From positions 95,059,340 to 95,123,339 of the forward strand of contig JAVMKO010000002.1 of assembly GCA_032164245.1 (NCBI GenBank): a stretch of 64,000 nucleotides of DNA, in the 5' to 3' direction. Below are positions 34,718 to 44,890 of this stretch, piece by piece. The stretch comes from Sternotherus odoratus. Taxonomy: Eukaryota; Chordata; Testudines; Kinosternidae. Under the pieces are notes generated by a model that searched no databases, had not been told where the DNA came from, and worked only from the letters and a program-made list of their open reading frames with translations. The number at the start of each line of letters is the position of its first letter. The first letter of the stretch is position 1. The position numbers and the translations under genes were made by a program.

Positions 34718-34997
34718 ACTTGCAAGCCAAATTCAGGTGGGTGGGGTCGGAGTCCGCTACTGACTGAAGCGCTGTGTGACCAAAAGCTGCGTCGTCTCTG
34801 GCCTGCTGAGTGATGACGTAGTGCGTTGTGAACGTATGGATGGATGACCACGTGGCAGCCCGACGGATTTCCTGAACAGGGACTTGCTCCAAGAATGCCG
34901 TCAACAAGGCTTGGGGCCTGGTAGAATGGGCTGTGATCGGAGGGGCAGGCACTCTCACCCAATTGCAGCATTCGTGGATGCAGGACGTGATCCCGTA

Positions 34998-35181
34998 TTC
35001 AGCGGCATGCCTGTGGCAGCTCAACAGTTTTCCCTCTTCAGCGGAGCTACTGCAGGTGTGCCGCTGAAAGACGCCTGAGCACGCCACCCTGATAGCGCCC
35101 GGCATGCCACCCCCGCCCCCACCCCTGCCATTTGCTGCCCCCGGCACCTGCTTGCTACGCTGGTGCCTGGAGCCAGCCCTG
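34998..35181 (-). mobile_element. hAT-like fragment inside the DIRS element
   Basis: On the minus strand this piece begins cagggctggctccaggcacc, the terminus of a GC-rich non-autonomous hAT-like element I recall from turtles, followed by agcaagcaggtgccgggggc. The opposite terminus is not seen, so it is a fragment or the internal edge was lost. It bridges reverse transcriptase and recombinase in frame. The left boundary is inferred from where recombinase homology resumes. Confidence 0.65.
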
Positions 35182-35857
35182 CTAGGACCACACCTATGAA
35201 CTCTACCCTCTGAACAAGAGACACGGTACACTTGACCTCGTTCAGCAAAAAGGCCGAGCTTGAGGAAGGTCCGCCTGATAAATGCCACCTGAGCCTCCTC
35301 CTGTGCTTTGGAGAGGCCCTTGATGAGCCAATCATCGAGGTAGGGAAACACTTGAATGTGGTGTTTGCACAGGAAGGCCACTACTACCATCATGCACTTT
35401 GTGAACACCATCGGAGCCATCAACAGCCCGAAGGACAGGACTGTGAACTGGAGATGGAGGTTGTCCACCACAAACCAGAGGTAGCGTCTGTGCTGAGGTA
35501 TTACTGCAATATGAAAATATGCGTCCAAGTCGAGGGCGGCGTACCAGTCTCCTGGATCCATAGAGGGGATAATGGAGGACAGGGAGACCCTGCGGAACTT
35601 GAGCTTCCTTATGAACTTGTTCAAACGTCTTGTGTCCAGGGTGGGTCTGAGGCCCCCTTTCGCTTTTGGTATGAGGAAATAGCGGAAGTAGAACCCCTGG
35701 CCTCTAAGTTCTTGAGGAACCTCCTCCACTGTCCCCACCGCGAGGAGGGACTGTACCTCCTGGGTCAAGAGCTGCTCGTGAGATGGGTCCCCGAAGAGGG
35801 ACGGGAAGGGGGACTGGTGGGGCGGGAGGGAACAGAATTGGATCAAATACTCCCTTT

Positions 35858-36418
35858 CTACTGTGGGGAACACCCAGCAGTCCGAGGTAATGCGGGACCA
35901 TGCATGGTAGAAGGGGCATAGATGGGATGAGAAGGTAAGAGTGGGAGGATCCAAGGTCCTGGCAGGTCGGCCTTCCCCGACCGCACCATCAAAACTGGGG
36001 CAGGAATTGATGGGGCCCTGGGTGGGATAGGCTGCCCCGCTGCACTTATGGGCGCAGCAGACCTTTGGAGTCCCTTGTGGGGTGAACGTCTCCTCACCGG
36101 CCTCATCATCTTCACAGGCACCGGCGAAGGGGAGCGGTGCCATACTGAAGCTGATTTTTTGCGTCCTGAGTCCCCCCGGTGCCGGGGTCTATGGACTTTT
36201 TGCTGGACCTCCGCTCGCACCAGCGGCGCCGGAGCGATGTGCACCGAAGACAAAGCACTCGGTGCCAGTTCCGGATCAGAATGCGGACGCAAGGCGGCCT
36301 CCATGAGGAGAACTAGGAGTCTCTGTTCTTGGTCCTTAAGGATCCTGGGGCAGAATCCCTTACAGACGCGACACCGGTCTCTTGGTGGCTCTCCCCGAGA
36401 CATCTCAGACAAGAGCAT
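35858..36418 (-). pseudogene. DIRS gag-like ORF remnant
   Basis: A 186-codon, arginine- and proline-rich frame upstream of the reverse transcriptase, in the position of the DIRS first ORF. It begins MLLSEMSRGEPPRDRCRVCK, which has a short Cys-rich patch (CRVCKGFC), and then turns basic. It overlaps the start of the 518-codon frame in another phase. A run of 14 G at 36508-36521 lies just upstream of the start codon. Assigned by position and composition only. Confidence 0.6.
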
Positions 36419-36660
36419 GGGTTACTTTTCTGCATAAACTTGCCACAAACCCCGCAGAGTTTAAACCCTGGGGTCCTGAGCATGCCCCAGAGGGCAACAC
36501 AAGTTGCGGGGGGGGGGGGGGAGGGGGAGGGGGGAACTCCCCAAATAACTATCCGACTAACTCACTAAACTTAATGAGAAACTATTAACTAATTACCAAA
36601 ATGAACTATATATACAACAAGAATACCGCTAAGGCTTCTTCGCAGGAGCAAGCAAAGTTC

Positions 36661-36872
36661 CAGCTATCTGTCACAGGCGGTAAGAAGGAACTGGAAGGGT
36701 GGAAGGTCAGCAGGGCCATATATTGGGTGCCGTAGTGGTGTCACTCCAGGGGGCACCTGAGCCAACCCTACGGATACTGCTAGGGGAAAAACCTTCCGGC
36801 TGGCATGCACGAGGCGCGCGCACACCTGCTTGGAATGGACATGAACAATCACCTGAAGAACCATCCCGTTTA
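36661..36872 (-). repeat. DIRS terminal repeat (5' end of element)
   Basis: Complementary to 34381-34603. It includes gcacacctgcttggaatgga and catgaacaatcacctgaaga. The outermost bases after about 36861 do not match the complement stored in the internal complementary region, so this end is probably eroded. Confidence 0.85.
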
Positions 36873-36913
36873 GCTATGTTGAAACACAGCAGCTACATCC
36901 TGCTTCATACTGA

Positions 36914-36981
36914 GGGCCTGATTCAGAAAGGCATCCCCATTCAGGGCAGTACGTACTTAAGGGCTGTCCTGAATCAGGACC
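36914..36981. repeat. Foldback repeat (gggcctgattcag type)
   Basis: The left arm gggcctgattcagaaaggc and right arm gctgtcctgaatcaggacc are inverted matches with a short centre containing acgtacttaag. A compact copy of the family seen at 6091, 41793 and 49321. Confidence 0.65.
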
Positions 36982-39957
36982 TAAAGGTCAGGAGGAAAAA
37001 TGCTGCAGGGCTGACATACACTCAGGTCAAAACTGACAAGCTACTTGCTCTAATATAAGGTCTGATATAAAGTCTATTGAAATCAGTGGGAAGACACACA
37101 AGCAGCACCAGCTACTGAGGGACCTGCCCTTTTCTCCACATGAGATTTTGGCTCACGAGAGGTTAGTCAGTGCATGGACCACTGGCCATAGCCTTGCTCT
37201 GCCCTCAGTCTCCCATGTACTAAGAATAAGCTAGTTTGTTTCATGAAACCACTTGTTACACTCTGCCTCATTTCAAAACTTTTTTTTTAATGCAAATAGC
37301 ATTGAAACAACCACCCACATAGGGAGCTGCTGAGATCTGCCCAGGAGCAGTCGCACTATGTAGGCCCCCTGCAGTTGCTGTTTTCCCCCCAGCACAGCCA
37401 GCATGCTGTTTTTAAGCTGCTGTGGAGCAGTCTGTGGTTGTGGGTGGCAACAGAGGATTCACCCACAAAATTTTCACATGACCAATTTTACATGACAAAT
37501 ACAGTATATACACAGTTATCTACAATCCCTCCCCAAACAAACACACACAATCTTTCCTTTCAGCTCAATAGAGTCAGAACATGTTTAACCAAGTCCACTT
37601 TCAGACTTTTGCTTGAGTCTTTTTAAAAGCGTATTCTAATCCTAACACCTGTTTCAATGACACATTCAAAATAGGTTTTTAATTGTTTCACATACCCAGG
37701 TTTTTTCCTGTTTTAATAACAACAGCTAGGTCTTATTGCCATTCATTTCAAGTCAGGGCAGAAATGTCTGAGCTGCTTGGCAATAATTCTCCTTAGGCAG
37801 GACTTCAGCGAATTCCAAGCTCCAGAGGCAGTGGGAGGGAAACTCGACCTCAGGAAACATCAGAAGCTAGAATACTTCAGTAACATACCAAACAAGAGTT
37901 CCTTCTGTTCCTTCTTAAAGGAGGTCTTAGCGATTCTAATGGTACTGATAAGTGAAAGGGAGCTGCATACCCAATGTGGCTATAGAACGCTAGTCAGTAA
38001 AGCATATATCACACACTATTTTCTCTCTCCTCTGTGTAGCAGAACTTCTCTTTCTTTCTTTCTCTCCCACTTCTCCCTCCCTCGCATTCTTTTTTCTGGT
38101 GTTGCTAGTGATCCGCTAAAAGCTTAGAGATGCTACATGTTTATAAATCCAGGTCAGGCAGCGGTGGCTCCATTTTGGAATAAGGGAGGTACAGAGGCAA
38201 GTATGTCTTCATATCAGAGGTGTTGGGTATGTGTGAGGTTCCCCTATGAGACTACCTTCCAGGGAGTTCAGAAAACAGCCCCTCAATGCACTCATACTGC
38301 AGTTAGAACCTAATGCTGTCAACCTTGTTAACGTGTGGTTGGTGAGGATTTATGGTATTTTATAATCAGTTAGCTTGCACAGTGCAGCTTCACACCAAAG
38401 AAGATCTTCCCCTGCCCTCCAGGACCCCAGAACCAGTCCGAGCAGCTCTATCAAATGGCCAATAGGAAGCCAGCTAGAAGTCATTCAGCCACCACTCCAG
38501 CACTTCCGTACTGAATGATTCTTTCTGAGCTTGTTCGCTGTAAAGTGTCACTGTTTGGGAGCCGTTTCCCTCAGGGAACACCAGACAGAAGTCACTGCAC
38601 TGTGGTCCCAACGTCAATGTGGTTTTCATATACCACTGGAAGGCCAACAGGAAGAGAGGACACTGTTTGTTTTCCTTTGACATTCCTAAACCTAGCAATA
38701 AAACAGCAGAACAGTGGGAAGAAGCGGGGGAGGCCTTATTTTTAAAAGTAAATTCCTATGAAACACAACTTGATATGGTATTAAATGCCACAAGCTATTG
38801 CATGTCAGAGTTCTAACAAGGCTCTTCTGTACATTACAGCTCTACAAAACACCCTTGATTGTGAGTATTAGCTCTAGAGTAGCTGGATCCACTGAGCCGC
38901 TGTGGCTCCCCCTCTTTCCAGACACATTTCAACTTCAACGAAATGTTCCCCTTGCTGTGCTTTGAATATCACTTGGATGAGGAAATATTTTTTTTACACC
39001 CGGGACAATGTGATACTCTGAGACCTAACAGGAAAGTCTCTACCCAAAACAACTCAGTTGCCAGTGGTAAATTGCTGGCAGTTAAATACTCAGATGAAAT
39101 GTAGGAGAGAAAATGCATACACACCTTCTCAGCAACACATCAGAAAAACACCATGGCAGTTCCCACACAACCCAGAAATGTAACTGTCCAAATCTCTGTG
39201 TTTTATGGATTATATTAAATGCAGGAGTGGATAGTATGGACTGGAGTTCCAGCCATATCTGCCCACAATGTCCCATAGAGACATATTTCTGTATAAAAGA
39301 GAGTCTTGGGAAAAGGTGCCCGTTTCCCCATAACATTCTGAAAGGGATTTTTAGAAAATTATCTGAAAACCATGTGAGGAAAACAGGAAACATTTCTACA
39401 AGTTTATGGATAAGAAGTGCCAACTGGGCATGTGCAACAGGCTCCTCATAACAGGCAAATGGAGAGGGAGGCTGAAGGGAGGTTGGACATATGCATAAAT
39501 AGTAACACTATGGTCCATAAGGTTAGGGGCTAAAACCATCCTGGCTAAAGAAAACTACTATTTAGCCAGCTTTGTGATGGGAACAAGACAGCATTTCTAC
39601 AGACAGATGGGTGGCAAGTCTTTGGGAGGAAACTTTGTTATTCATGTGTGAAATGCTCCGAGGCAAGAATTAGAGAACCTACCCATGTCTGAGAGCAGCA
39701 ACCTTCTGGTCTATATAGGAGGACTGCAGGTAAGGATAAAACGTTGTAATAGGCTGCTTAAGTCAAAGTCAGTTCAATGTGCATTTTCTTATGGTATAGA
39801 GGAAAGGGAGTTACACAGAACAGGCTAAAATCCTAAACCAAAACAAAAATCCCAAACCAAACATTTGGAATGGAGATGATGATCTTAGGTATTCATTATC
39901 TGAATGCCCGTGAAGGACAGTACATAAAACAAATAATGCTGTGATCACAACACCCTG
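36982..39957. other. No recognisable feature
   Basis: About 3 kb without a recognised repeat. A (TTTC)n-like patch lies near 38050-38065. Frames at 38474-38816 and 39082-39451 overlap on opposite strands and lack support. Confidence 0.5.
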
Positions 39958-40312
39958 AAAAAGTCGGTATGCAGAGGTCTTCCAGGGGTACATCACTCAT
40001 CTAGAGATTTGCCTAGTTTTACAACAGGCTACATAAAAAGCACTAGCGAAGTCAGTACAAACTAAAACGTCACACGATGTTTATACTGCTCTATATACTA
40101 TACACTGAAATGTAAGTACAATATTTATATTCCAATTGATTTATTTTACAATTATATGGTAAAAAGGAGAAAGTCAGCAATTTTTCAGTAATAGTGTGCT
40201 GTGACCCTTTTGTCTTCTTATGTCTGATTTTGTAAGCAAGTTGTTTTTAAGAGAGGTGAACCCTGGGGTTACGCAAGACAAATCAGACTCCTTGAAAGTA
40301 TGAGAGCCACTG
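39958..40312 (-). mobile_element. Non-autonomous hAT, inverted partner of 14188
   Basis: Reverse-complement copy of the hAT at 14188-14597. Shared text includes cctagttttacaacaggcta, tactgctctatatactatac and tttcaatttattt-like AT-rich body. The end towards 40312 is recognisable (gtatgagagccactg), while the other end near 39958 is eroded, so that boundary is approximate. Compared with the first copy, one mismatch occurs over a 60-bp stretch (40079-40138). Confidence 0.82.
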
Positions 40313-41450
40313 CTCTAGCTGCTGCCTCTTGCATGTGCTTTGAAGGAGAAGCACAGGTAACAGTAGTTTGCAGAGGGAGTTTAAGCTGTACATAACTGAA
40401 GGCCAGAATCCAGTATATTGTACAGTTTATACACTTGCCAGAACCTCTCAGAGTTCCAATGATTTATCTTGTCTATGTGGTAAAGAGTTGGCTTTAGTTA
40501 AGAAAGGCAAATTGCAAACATGAATGTTCTTGATGCCAGTATGAAGGTTAAGCACACATATAAACACACTGTTCTGAGTGCTTCTATAAATGTTGCTACC
40601 ATTATTCCTTAAATCTGCAACTTCAATCATATGTAAGTGATTTAAATGCTCATGAGTGTTCTGCTGTACAATATTATGTAATATGAACTGAGTAGCCTTA
40701 AGACATGTACAGTTTTCATGGGGTCTAATTGGACATTGGCTGACTGAATTTTGAGTTACATTCTGAGTGTGTGGGTTTTATTGTGGGTTTTTTTGGTTTT
40801 GTTTTGTTTTTTAGAGCATCTAGCTAAATAACCTTGGAACCTAAATAGCCTTGCTACCAATGGAAACAGCAGAATATGCTGGTGAAAAATATATAGTTCA
40901 CCTAAAGTATTTCAAAGAGATCATACAATTATCCTAGGCCCGAAACCATTTGCATTGCACTTTCATATGCAGCAAACACTCAGAGCAGCCACTTTCAAGC
41001 GGCCAATCTACCCACTGCCTTATTTCTGGTAATGACTCACAAAGTCCCACACAATTCTGATATCGGTTTTTTTGATAATATCAGCTACCAAAATGAAACT
41101 ATACATTGGGTTCTTTAAAAAAAAAAAAAAAGTGGGGGGAGAGCAAAACCCCACCAGTTGTTATTGGGAACAAGCCTGTGGAACATTAAAGTGGCAGTCT
41201 TTATGTGTAATTAGAACAAAGTGAATTTCTGTACACATTCCCTGCTCAGACAAGATTTTGAAACAAGACTTTGCCTCTTACTATCAATAATTTGTCTCCG
41301 TGTATGTTATTGCTTACACAGATGTTCACATAATGTTTTGCATATGGCAAACTAAAAGGAGAATTCATTTCAAGAATGATGTGATTGTCTGTGTGGGTAA
41401 GTGTAATGGGGAAAAACTTTCAACATTTATCTCAAAATACAGTTAAACCA
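40313..41450. other. Unannotated; poly-A run
   Basis: A 15-A run occupies 41117-41131. The stretch at 40940-41110 holds an octamer-like atttgcat and a small inverted repeat, ctgatat and atatcag. That is not enough to call a regulatory element. Confidence 0.45.
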
Positions 41451-41511
41451 CAGGCCAAATTCTGCCTTCAAATGTACATACGTGCAGAACCAAAGGCAGA
41501 ATTTGGCCCAA
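41451..41511. repeat. Foldback repeat (ggccaaattctgcc type)
   Basis: The left arm aggccaaattctgcctt and right arm aaggcagaatttggccc are inverted matches at 16 of 17 positions, separated by about 25 bp. A short, well preserved foldback of a common reptilian family. Confidence 0.75.
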
Positions 41512-41792
41512 ATTAAGGTAGTCTCTCCTCCCCTGCTTACAAACCTTAAGTACATTTTACTCAAACATTTTATGATAGGATTCATGAGCACAAACCATAG
41601 AATTAGACTGTGTTCGTTCATCGCTGCAAAATATTAACAAAAATATCATTAAAATGTGCTTGAATATTTACAGAGAAACAGAAAAAATGTGAAGACATGA
41701 GAGGGGGTTTTTGTGTGTGGAAACCTCTTCATTTCAAGTGCCATATTCCCTTCTTTTTATGGGAAGCAAACTACCATAGAAGTGCATGTGCT

Positions 41793-41872
41793 AAGGCCCC
41801 AATTCAGGAGAGCGCTGAAGCAGATGCTTAGTGGCAGTGGGACTTAACACTTACTTAATGTCCTGAAAAGAG
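41793..41872. repeat. Foldback repeat (gggcctgattcag type), decayed
   Basis: Begins aaggccccaattcaggagag and carries agatgcttag and cttaacacttacttaatg. Same theme as 6091, 36914 and 49321, but its right arm is worn. Confidence 0.5.
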
Positions 41873-42778
41873 AGGTTTCCCTGAGTCCGGGCATAAAGGT
41901 TTGATTCTGAGCACAGTGGGAACCTCATCCAAAACCCAGTGAACCCAGTAGGAGTCTCTGCATTGGGCTGTGGATCAAGCCCGTGGAGATGAAAAGGATA
42001 GCACGTGGCAATACTGAGCCCATACCCGCTATCAACAACCATTCTTTGTTAACAGCTATGGCAGATCTAATAATTATACACACTTGGTCAAATATATTGC
42101 TGGGGCAACTCCACTGGAGCAGTGCAGTTACAGCAAAGATTTATTTGGACCACTAGTATTACAGTACAAAAACTGAAATGTATTTCAGCCAAAATGGTTC
42201 GATTTTTTAAATATCCAGGAATTATTTTGGGAGAACATTCTGCACACAAAGGCCAATGCCAAGAACTTCTAATTCAGCCTGTTCCATTTGGTTTATTTTT
42301 AACTAAACATACTGAAATTATGCCTGGAAAGAAACAAAACTGGTGTGGGCAAAAGACAGGCAAATTTTCTTCAGAAGTGTGGTTTTACAGCGACACTTGA
42401 AAAGCATATATGACTCTCCAAAATACAATAGATATACTGTGAAGGGTTCTGAGAATCAGTTTCCATTTTCTCCTCCCTATAACAACATGATTATTATCAC
42501 AATTCTAAAATATGCTCCCCACCTGGCTTTTCAGTTACACAAAGCAACATATTTTGAGAGCTGCAATTGATTTCATATGTTTAAAGACTGTGGGATTGCA
42601 CTGTCATTCAATGGAAACACGTAGCCAATGTATTATATATGACTTTAATGATCTGTCCATCTAAAGTACAGAGGTCTCCACATTATTCTACTATCTTGAT
42701 ATTGTCTTAAAAGAATACAATGGAAAAAATAAGGGGACAGAGGGAAGAATTTAGCTTGGAAAGCTGAGTAGTGCCACC
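41873..42778. other. No recognisable feature
   Basis: AT-rich spacer. Frames at 42122-42570 lack support. Confidence 0.5.
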
Positions 42779-42789
42779 AAAACAAAATT

Positions 42790-42842
42790 CAGAGAGGTAG
42801 CCGTGTTAGTCTGGAATTGCAGAAGGACTCTGTCACTTCTGC
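42790..42842. mobile_element. Short turtle-type retroinsert with internal inversion
   Basis: A 53-bp insert between 11-bp direct repeats aaaacaaaatt (42779-42789 and 42843-42853). It contains gagaggtagccgtgttagtc, the end segment of the turtle repeat seen at 18347 and 20844. It then turns back: gcagaag is followed closely by gactctgtcacttctgc, whose complement continues the normal repeat order (compare gaagtgacaaagagtcc at 20844). An inverted end within a truncated insert resembles twin priming. Confidence 0.65.
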
Positions 42843-42853
42843 AAAACAAAATT

Positions 42854-44624
42854 GCTTAACTTCTTTTGGCACAGTGTAAAATTTGTATAACACTATTTTT
42901 CCACCAAACACATTTACTCTAGAAATCCATTTCTTCTATCACTATTTATTGTTGCACGTTGCTCAGTGGTTCTGAGATACCGCATGGAAAATCACAGTTA
43001 CACTTGTTAAATTTACCCTGCAGGGCCATACCACCAGTACGTGCACCATCCCAAGAGGCAAGTCTGCCAGGTTCATGCAGTGTGTATCATCACTAAACCC
43101 ACGAGAAAATGCAAATGTGGCTGTATCATAGCTTATTTGCATTTTTTTCACTGGAGATGTACAACCTTTATACAAAGTGTCAATTTGCTTTGCTTTCCCG
43201 CAGCTTATTACCAGTGTGAGATGTTTGCTGCCCTTATACAAGGTAGATTTAATAGCAAAAACATTAAAAGGCATGATGAGATGCATGTTGGAAATAGAAT
43301 ATAACCTTTGAAATTATGTTCTAAGCATGGGGTGTTGACTGGGCTGTAGAATGTTAACACCTAGTACTATCGGTGCAGAACCATCTCTCTCACACATACA
43401 CAAATGCAGACACACACATCTTTTTCTATTTTTTCTGTAACTGTAAAAGCAGAAATATTTGCTTGCAAACTATGAAGGGGCTGAATCCAGTCACTGAGTA
43501 CACATTTCACTCACATTGATAGCAGAGTGGAAGGCTGCCAGTTTAGGATCTTGGCTGACATTCAAACTTGCTGATAGCTGAGCATCTTTGAATACTGAGC
43601 TCAACATAAAAAAAAAAAAAAGAAGACGACCAACCTAACAATCATGTCTGAGAGATGCTTTAGAGCTCTCTTCTCTTCTGCAAGTTTAGTCTCTAGGAGT
43701 GAACATATACGAATAGTACAATGCTGCAAAAAAGTGGGTAGGGCACTTGGCCTTATCTGCAAAATTACAATATAATGAGTATTATGTTTTCCCTAGCACA
43801 AACCATAGCAATTTTTTCACATGTGACTGGGATGAGGATTTCTCAAATCAGCAACAGGAAAAAGAGATGTTTATGTGTTTATGTTAAGTTGAAAATAAAT
43901 CTTGGAATCTTGTGGAATTGATTTCATGATTGTGTAAGAGAGAATGGGAATGTGTTATGTCTTACAGGTTTTCTACTCCATATAAAAGCCACTAAAACTC
44001 ATCAAGTTTGAAACCAAGCCGAGTGGTTCTTGATGCATCTTACTACCAAAAAACTAATCTCTGACATTATTAAAAGAGGCTGACGCTATGTATAATTCTC
44101 ACATTTCCTGACACGAAAACAGATGTTGTAGTCAAGCCACCTGGAAAGTTCAATCAAATTTTACAGTTTTTTAATAACTTCTTCCAAATTTGGACAAAAA
44201 TTAATCCTAGAACTGTAAAGTATTTCATTACAACTATTTAATCAGCACAGAATATACAATACTGTACAATTTTTAATCAGTTGTAAATGTAAGTGACCAA
44301 AATCTGAAATATATGTACAGTGTGTATATGCTGAATAGCTATTTAGAATGAAGACATACATATTTACATGGTATTTGTGTATTGCTAGGTCTTCCCAGGA
44401 TCTACTCAGCACCTGGCAGGATCAGGCCGGCATATGTTACCACAATTCAGGGATATCAGTGTTCTATACTGAGCGGTTATTGCTTGGGCTAATTATTTCA
44501 AGATTCAATTTATGCTAGTCAGCCAGAGGGGAGCACAAAATTAACTTGACATATATTTAACTTCTTACAGTATTATTATTTAACTATAATTATTTAAAAT
44601 TTGTGATACCATAGTTACCAGAGG
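42854..44624. other. Unannotated; poly-A run
   Basis: No repeat or exon recognised. A 14-A run occupies 43608-43621. Frames on both strands at 42963-43304 coincide and look like chance. Confidence 0.5.
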
Positions 44625-44722
44625 CCTCAAACACAATCAAGGTTGCACTGTGCTAGGCATGGTACAAAACACACGGGGAAAGCGTCTCTGCCCCAAAGAC
44701 ATTACAATCTTGACTGTAAGCA
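44625..44722. repeat. Ancient SINE/LINE 3' segment
   Basis: Reads gcactgtgctaggcatggta and ctctgccccaaagacattac, a conserved 3' segment common to old amniote CORE-SINE/L2-type repeats. A second copy lies at 52485-52660. Confidence 0.6.
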
Positions 44723-44734
44723 TGTGCATAAGTG

Positions 44735-44890
44735 TTTGTGGGCTCACTTTAAAGGATATTTAAAAGTGACTAGTGATTTTTGGGATACTTCAAACGGCAG
44801 ATGCTTAATACTTTCTGGAAATCAGGCCCCTTTTAAGAAGTCTCAAGTTGGGAACAGACTTTCTCTTGAAAATCTTGGGCTTTATGTTTA
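44735..44890. repeat. Foldback repeat (aggtgcctaaat type)
   Basis: Left text tgactagtgatttttgggat and right text aagtctcaagttgggaacag with cttgaaaatcttgggctt are parts of the family at 15173. The central ggaaatcaggcccctttt is typical. Diverged. Confidence 0.5.

Larger units (their letters stand above)
34587..36143 (-). pseudogene. DIRS reverse transcriptase joined to recombinase tail
   Basis: One 518-codon frame. Residues 1-75 are read-through of the gag region. Residues about 80-300 are a DIRS reverse transcriptase: RITSDCW near 84-90, LIPKAKGGLRPTLD at 157-170, motif A as ALDLDAYF at 203-210, FGLLMAP at 238-244, and motif C YLDD at 268-271. Residues about 321-382 are translated transposon debris. 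Residues about 383-450 are the end of a tyrosine recombinase, with HSTR (H406, R409) and the candidate nucleophile Y442 in HTFTTHY. The frame then runs into the internal complementary region. RNase H, methyltransferase and the first catalytic arginine region are absent, so it should be non-functional. The start codon is simply the first in frame; the true start is unknown. Confidence 0.88.
34381..36872 (-). mobile_element. DIRS-type tyrosine-recombinase retrotransposon
   Basis: About 2.5 kb, sense strand minus. It shows the full DIRS plan: inverted terminal repeats at both ends (34381-34603 and 36661-36872), an internal complementary region beside the left repeat (34620-34717), a gag-like frame, a reverse transcriptase with the YLDD motif, and a tyrosine-recombinase tail. 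DIRS elements replicate through a circular DNA intermediate and integrate by recombinase, so no target duplication is expected. An intact DIRS is several kb longer; RNase H, methyltransferase and most of the recombinase are missing, and a fragment of another transposon fills the gap. Non-autonomous and dead. Confidence 0.93.

Noticed and set aside
35232..35921. 229-codon plus-strand frame
   Set aside because: It is antisense to the DIRS reverse transcriptase, whose motifs are clear on the minus strand. The plus frame has no domain of its own.
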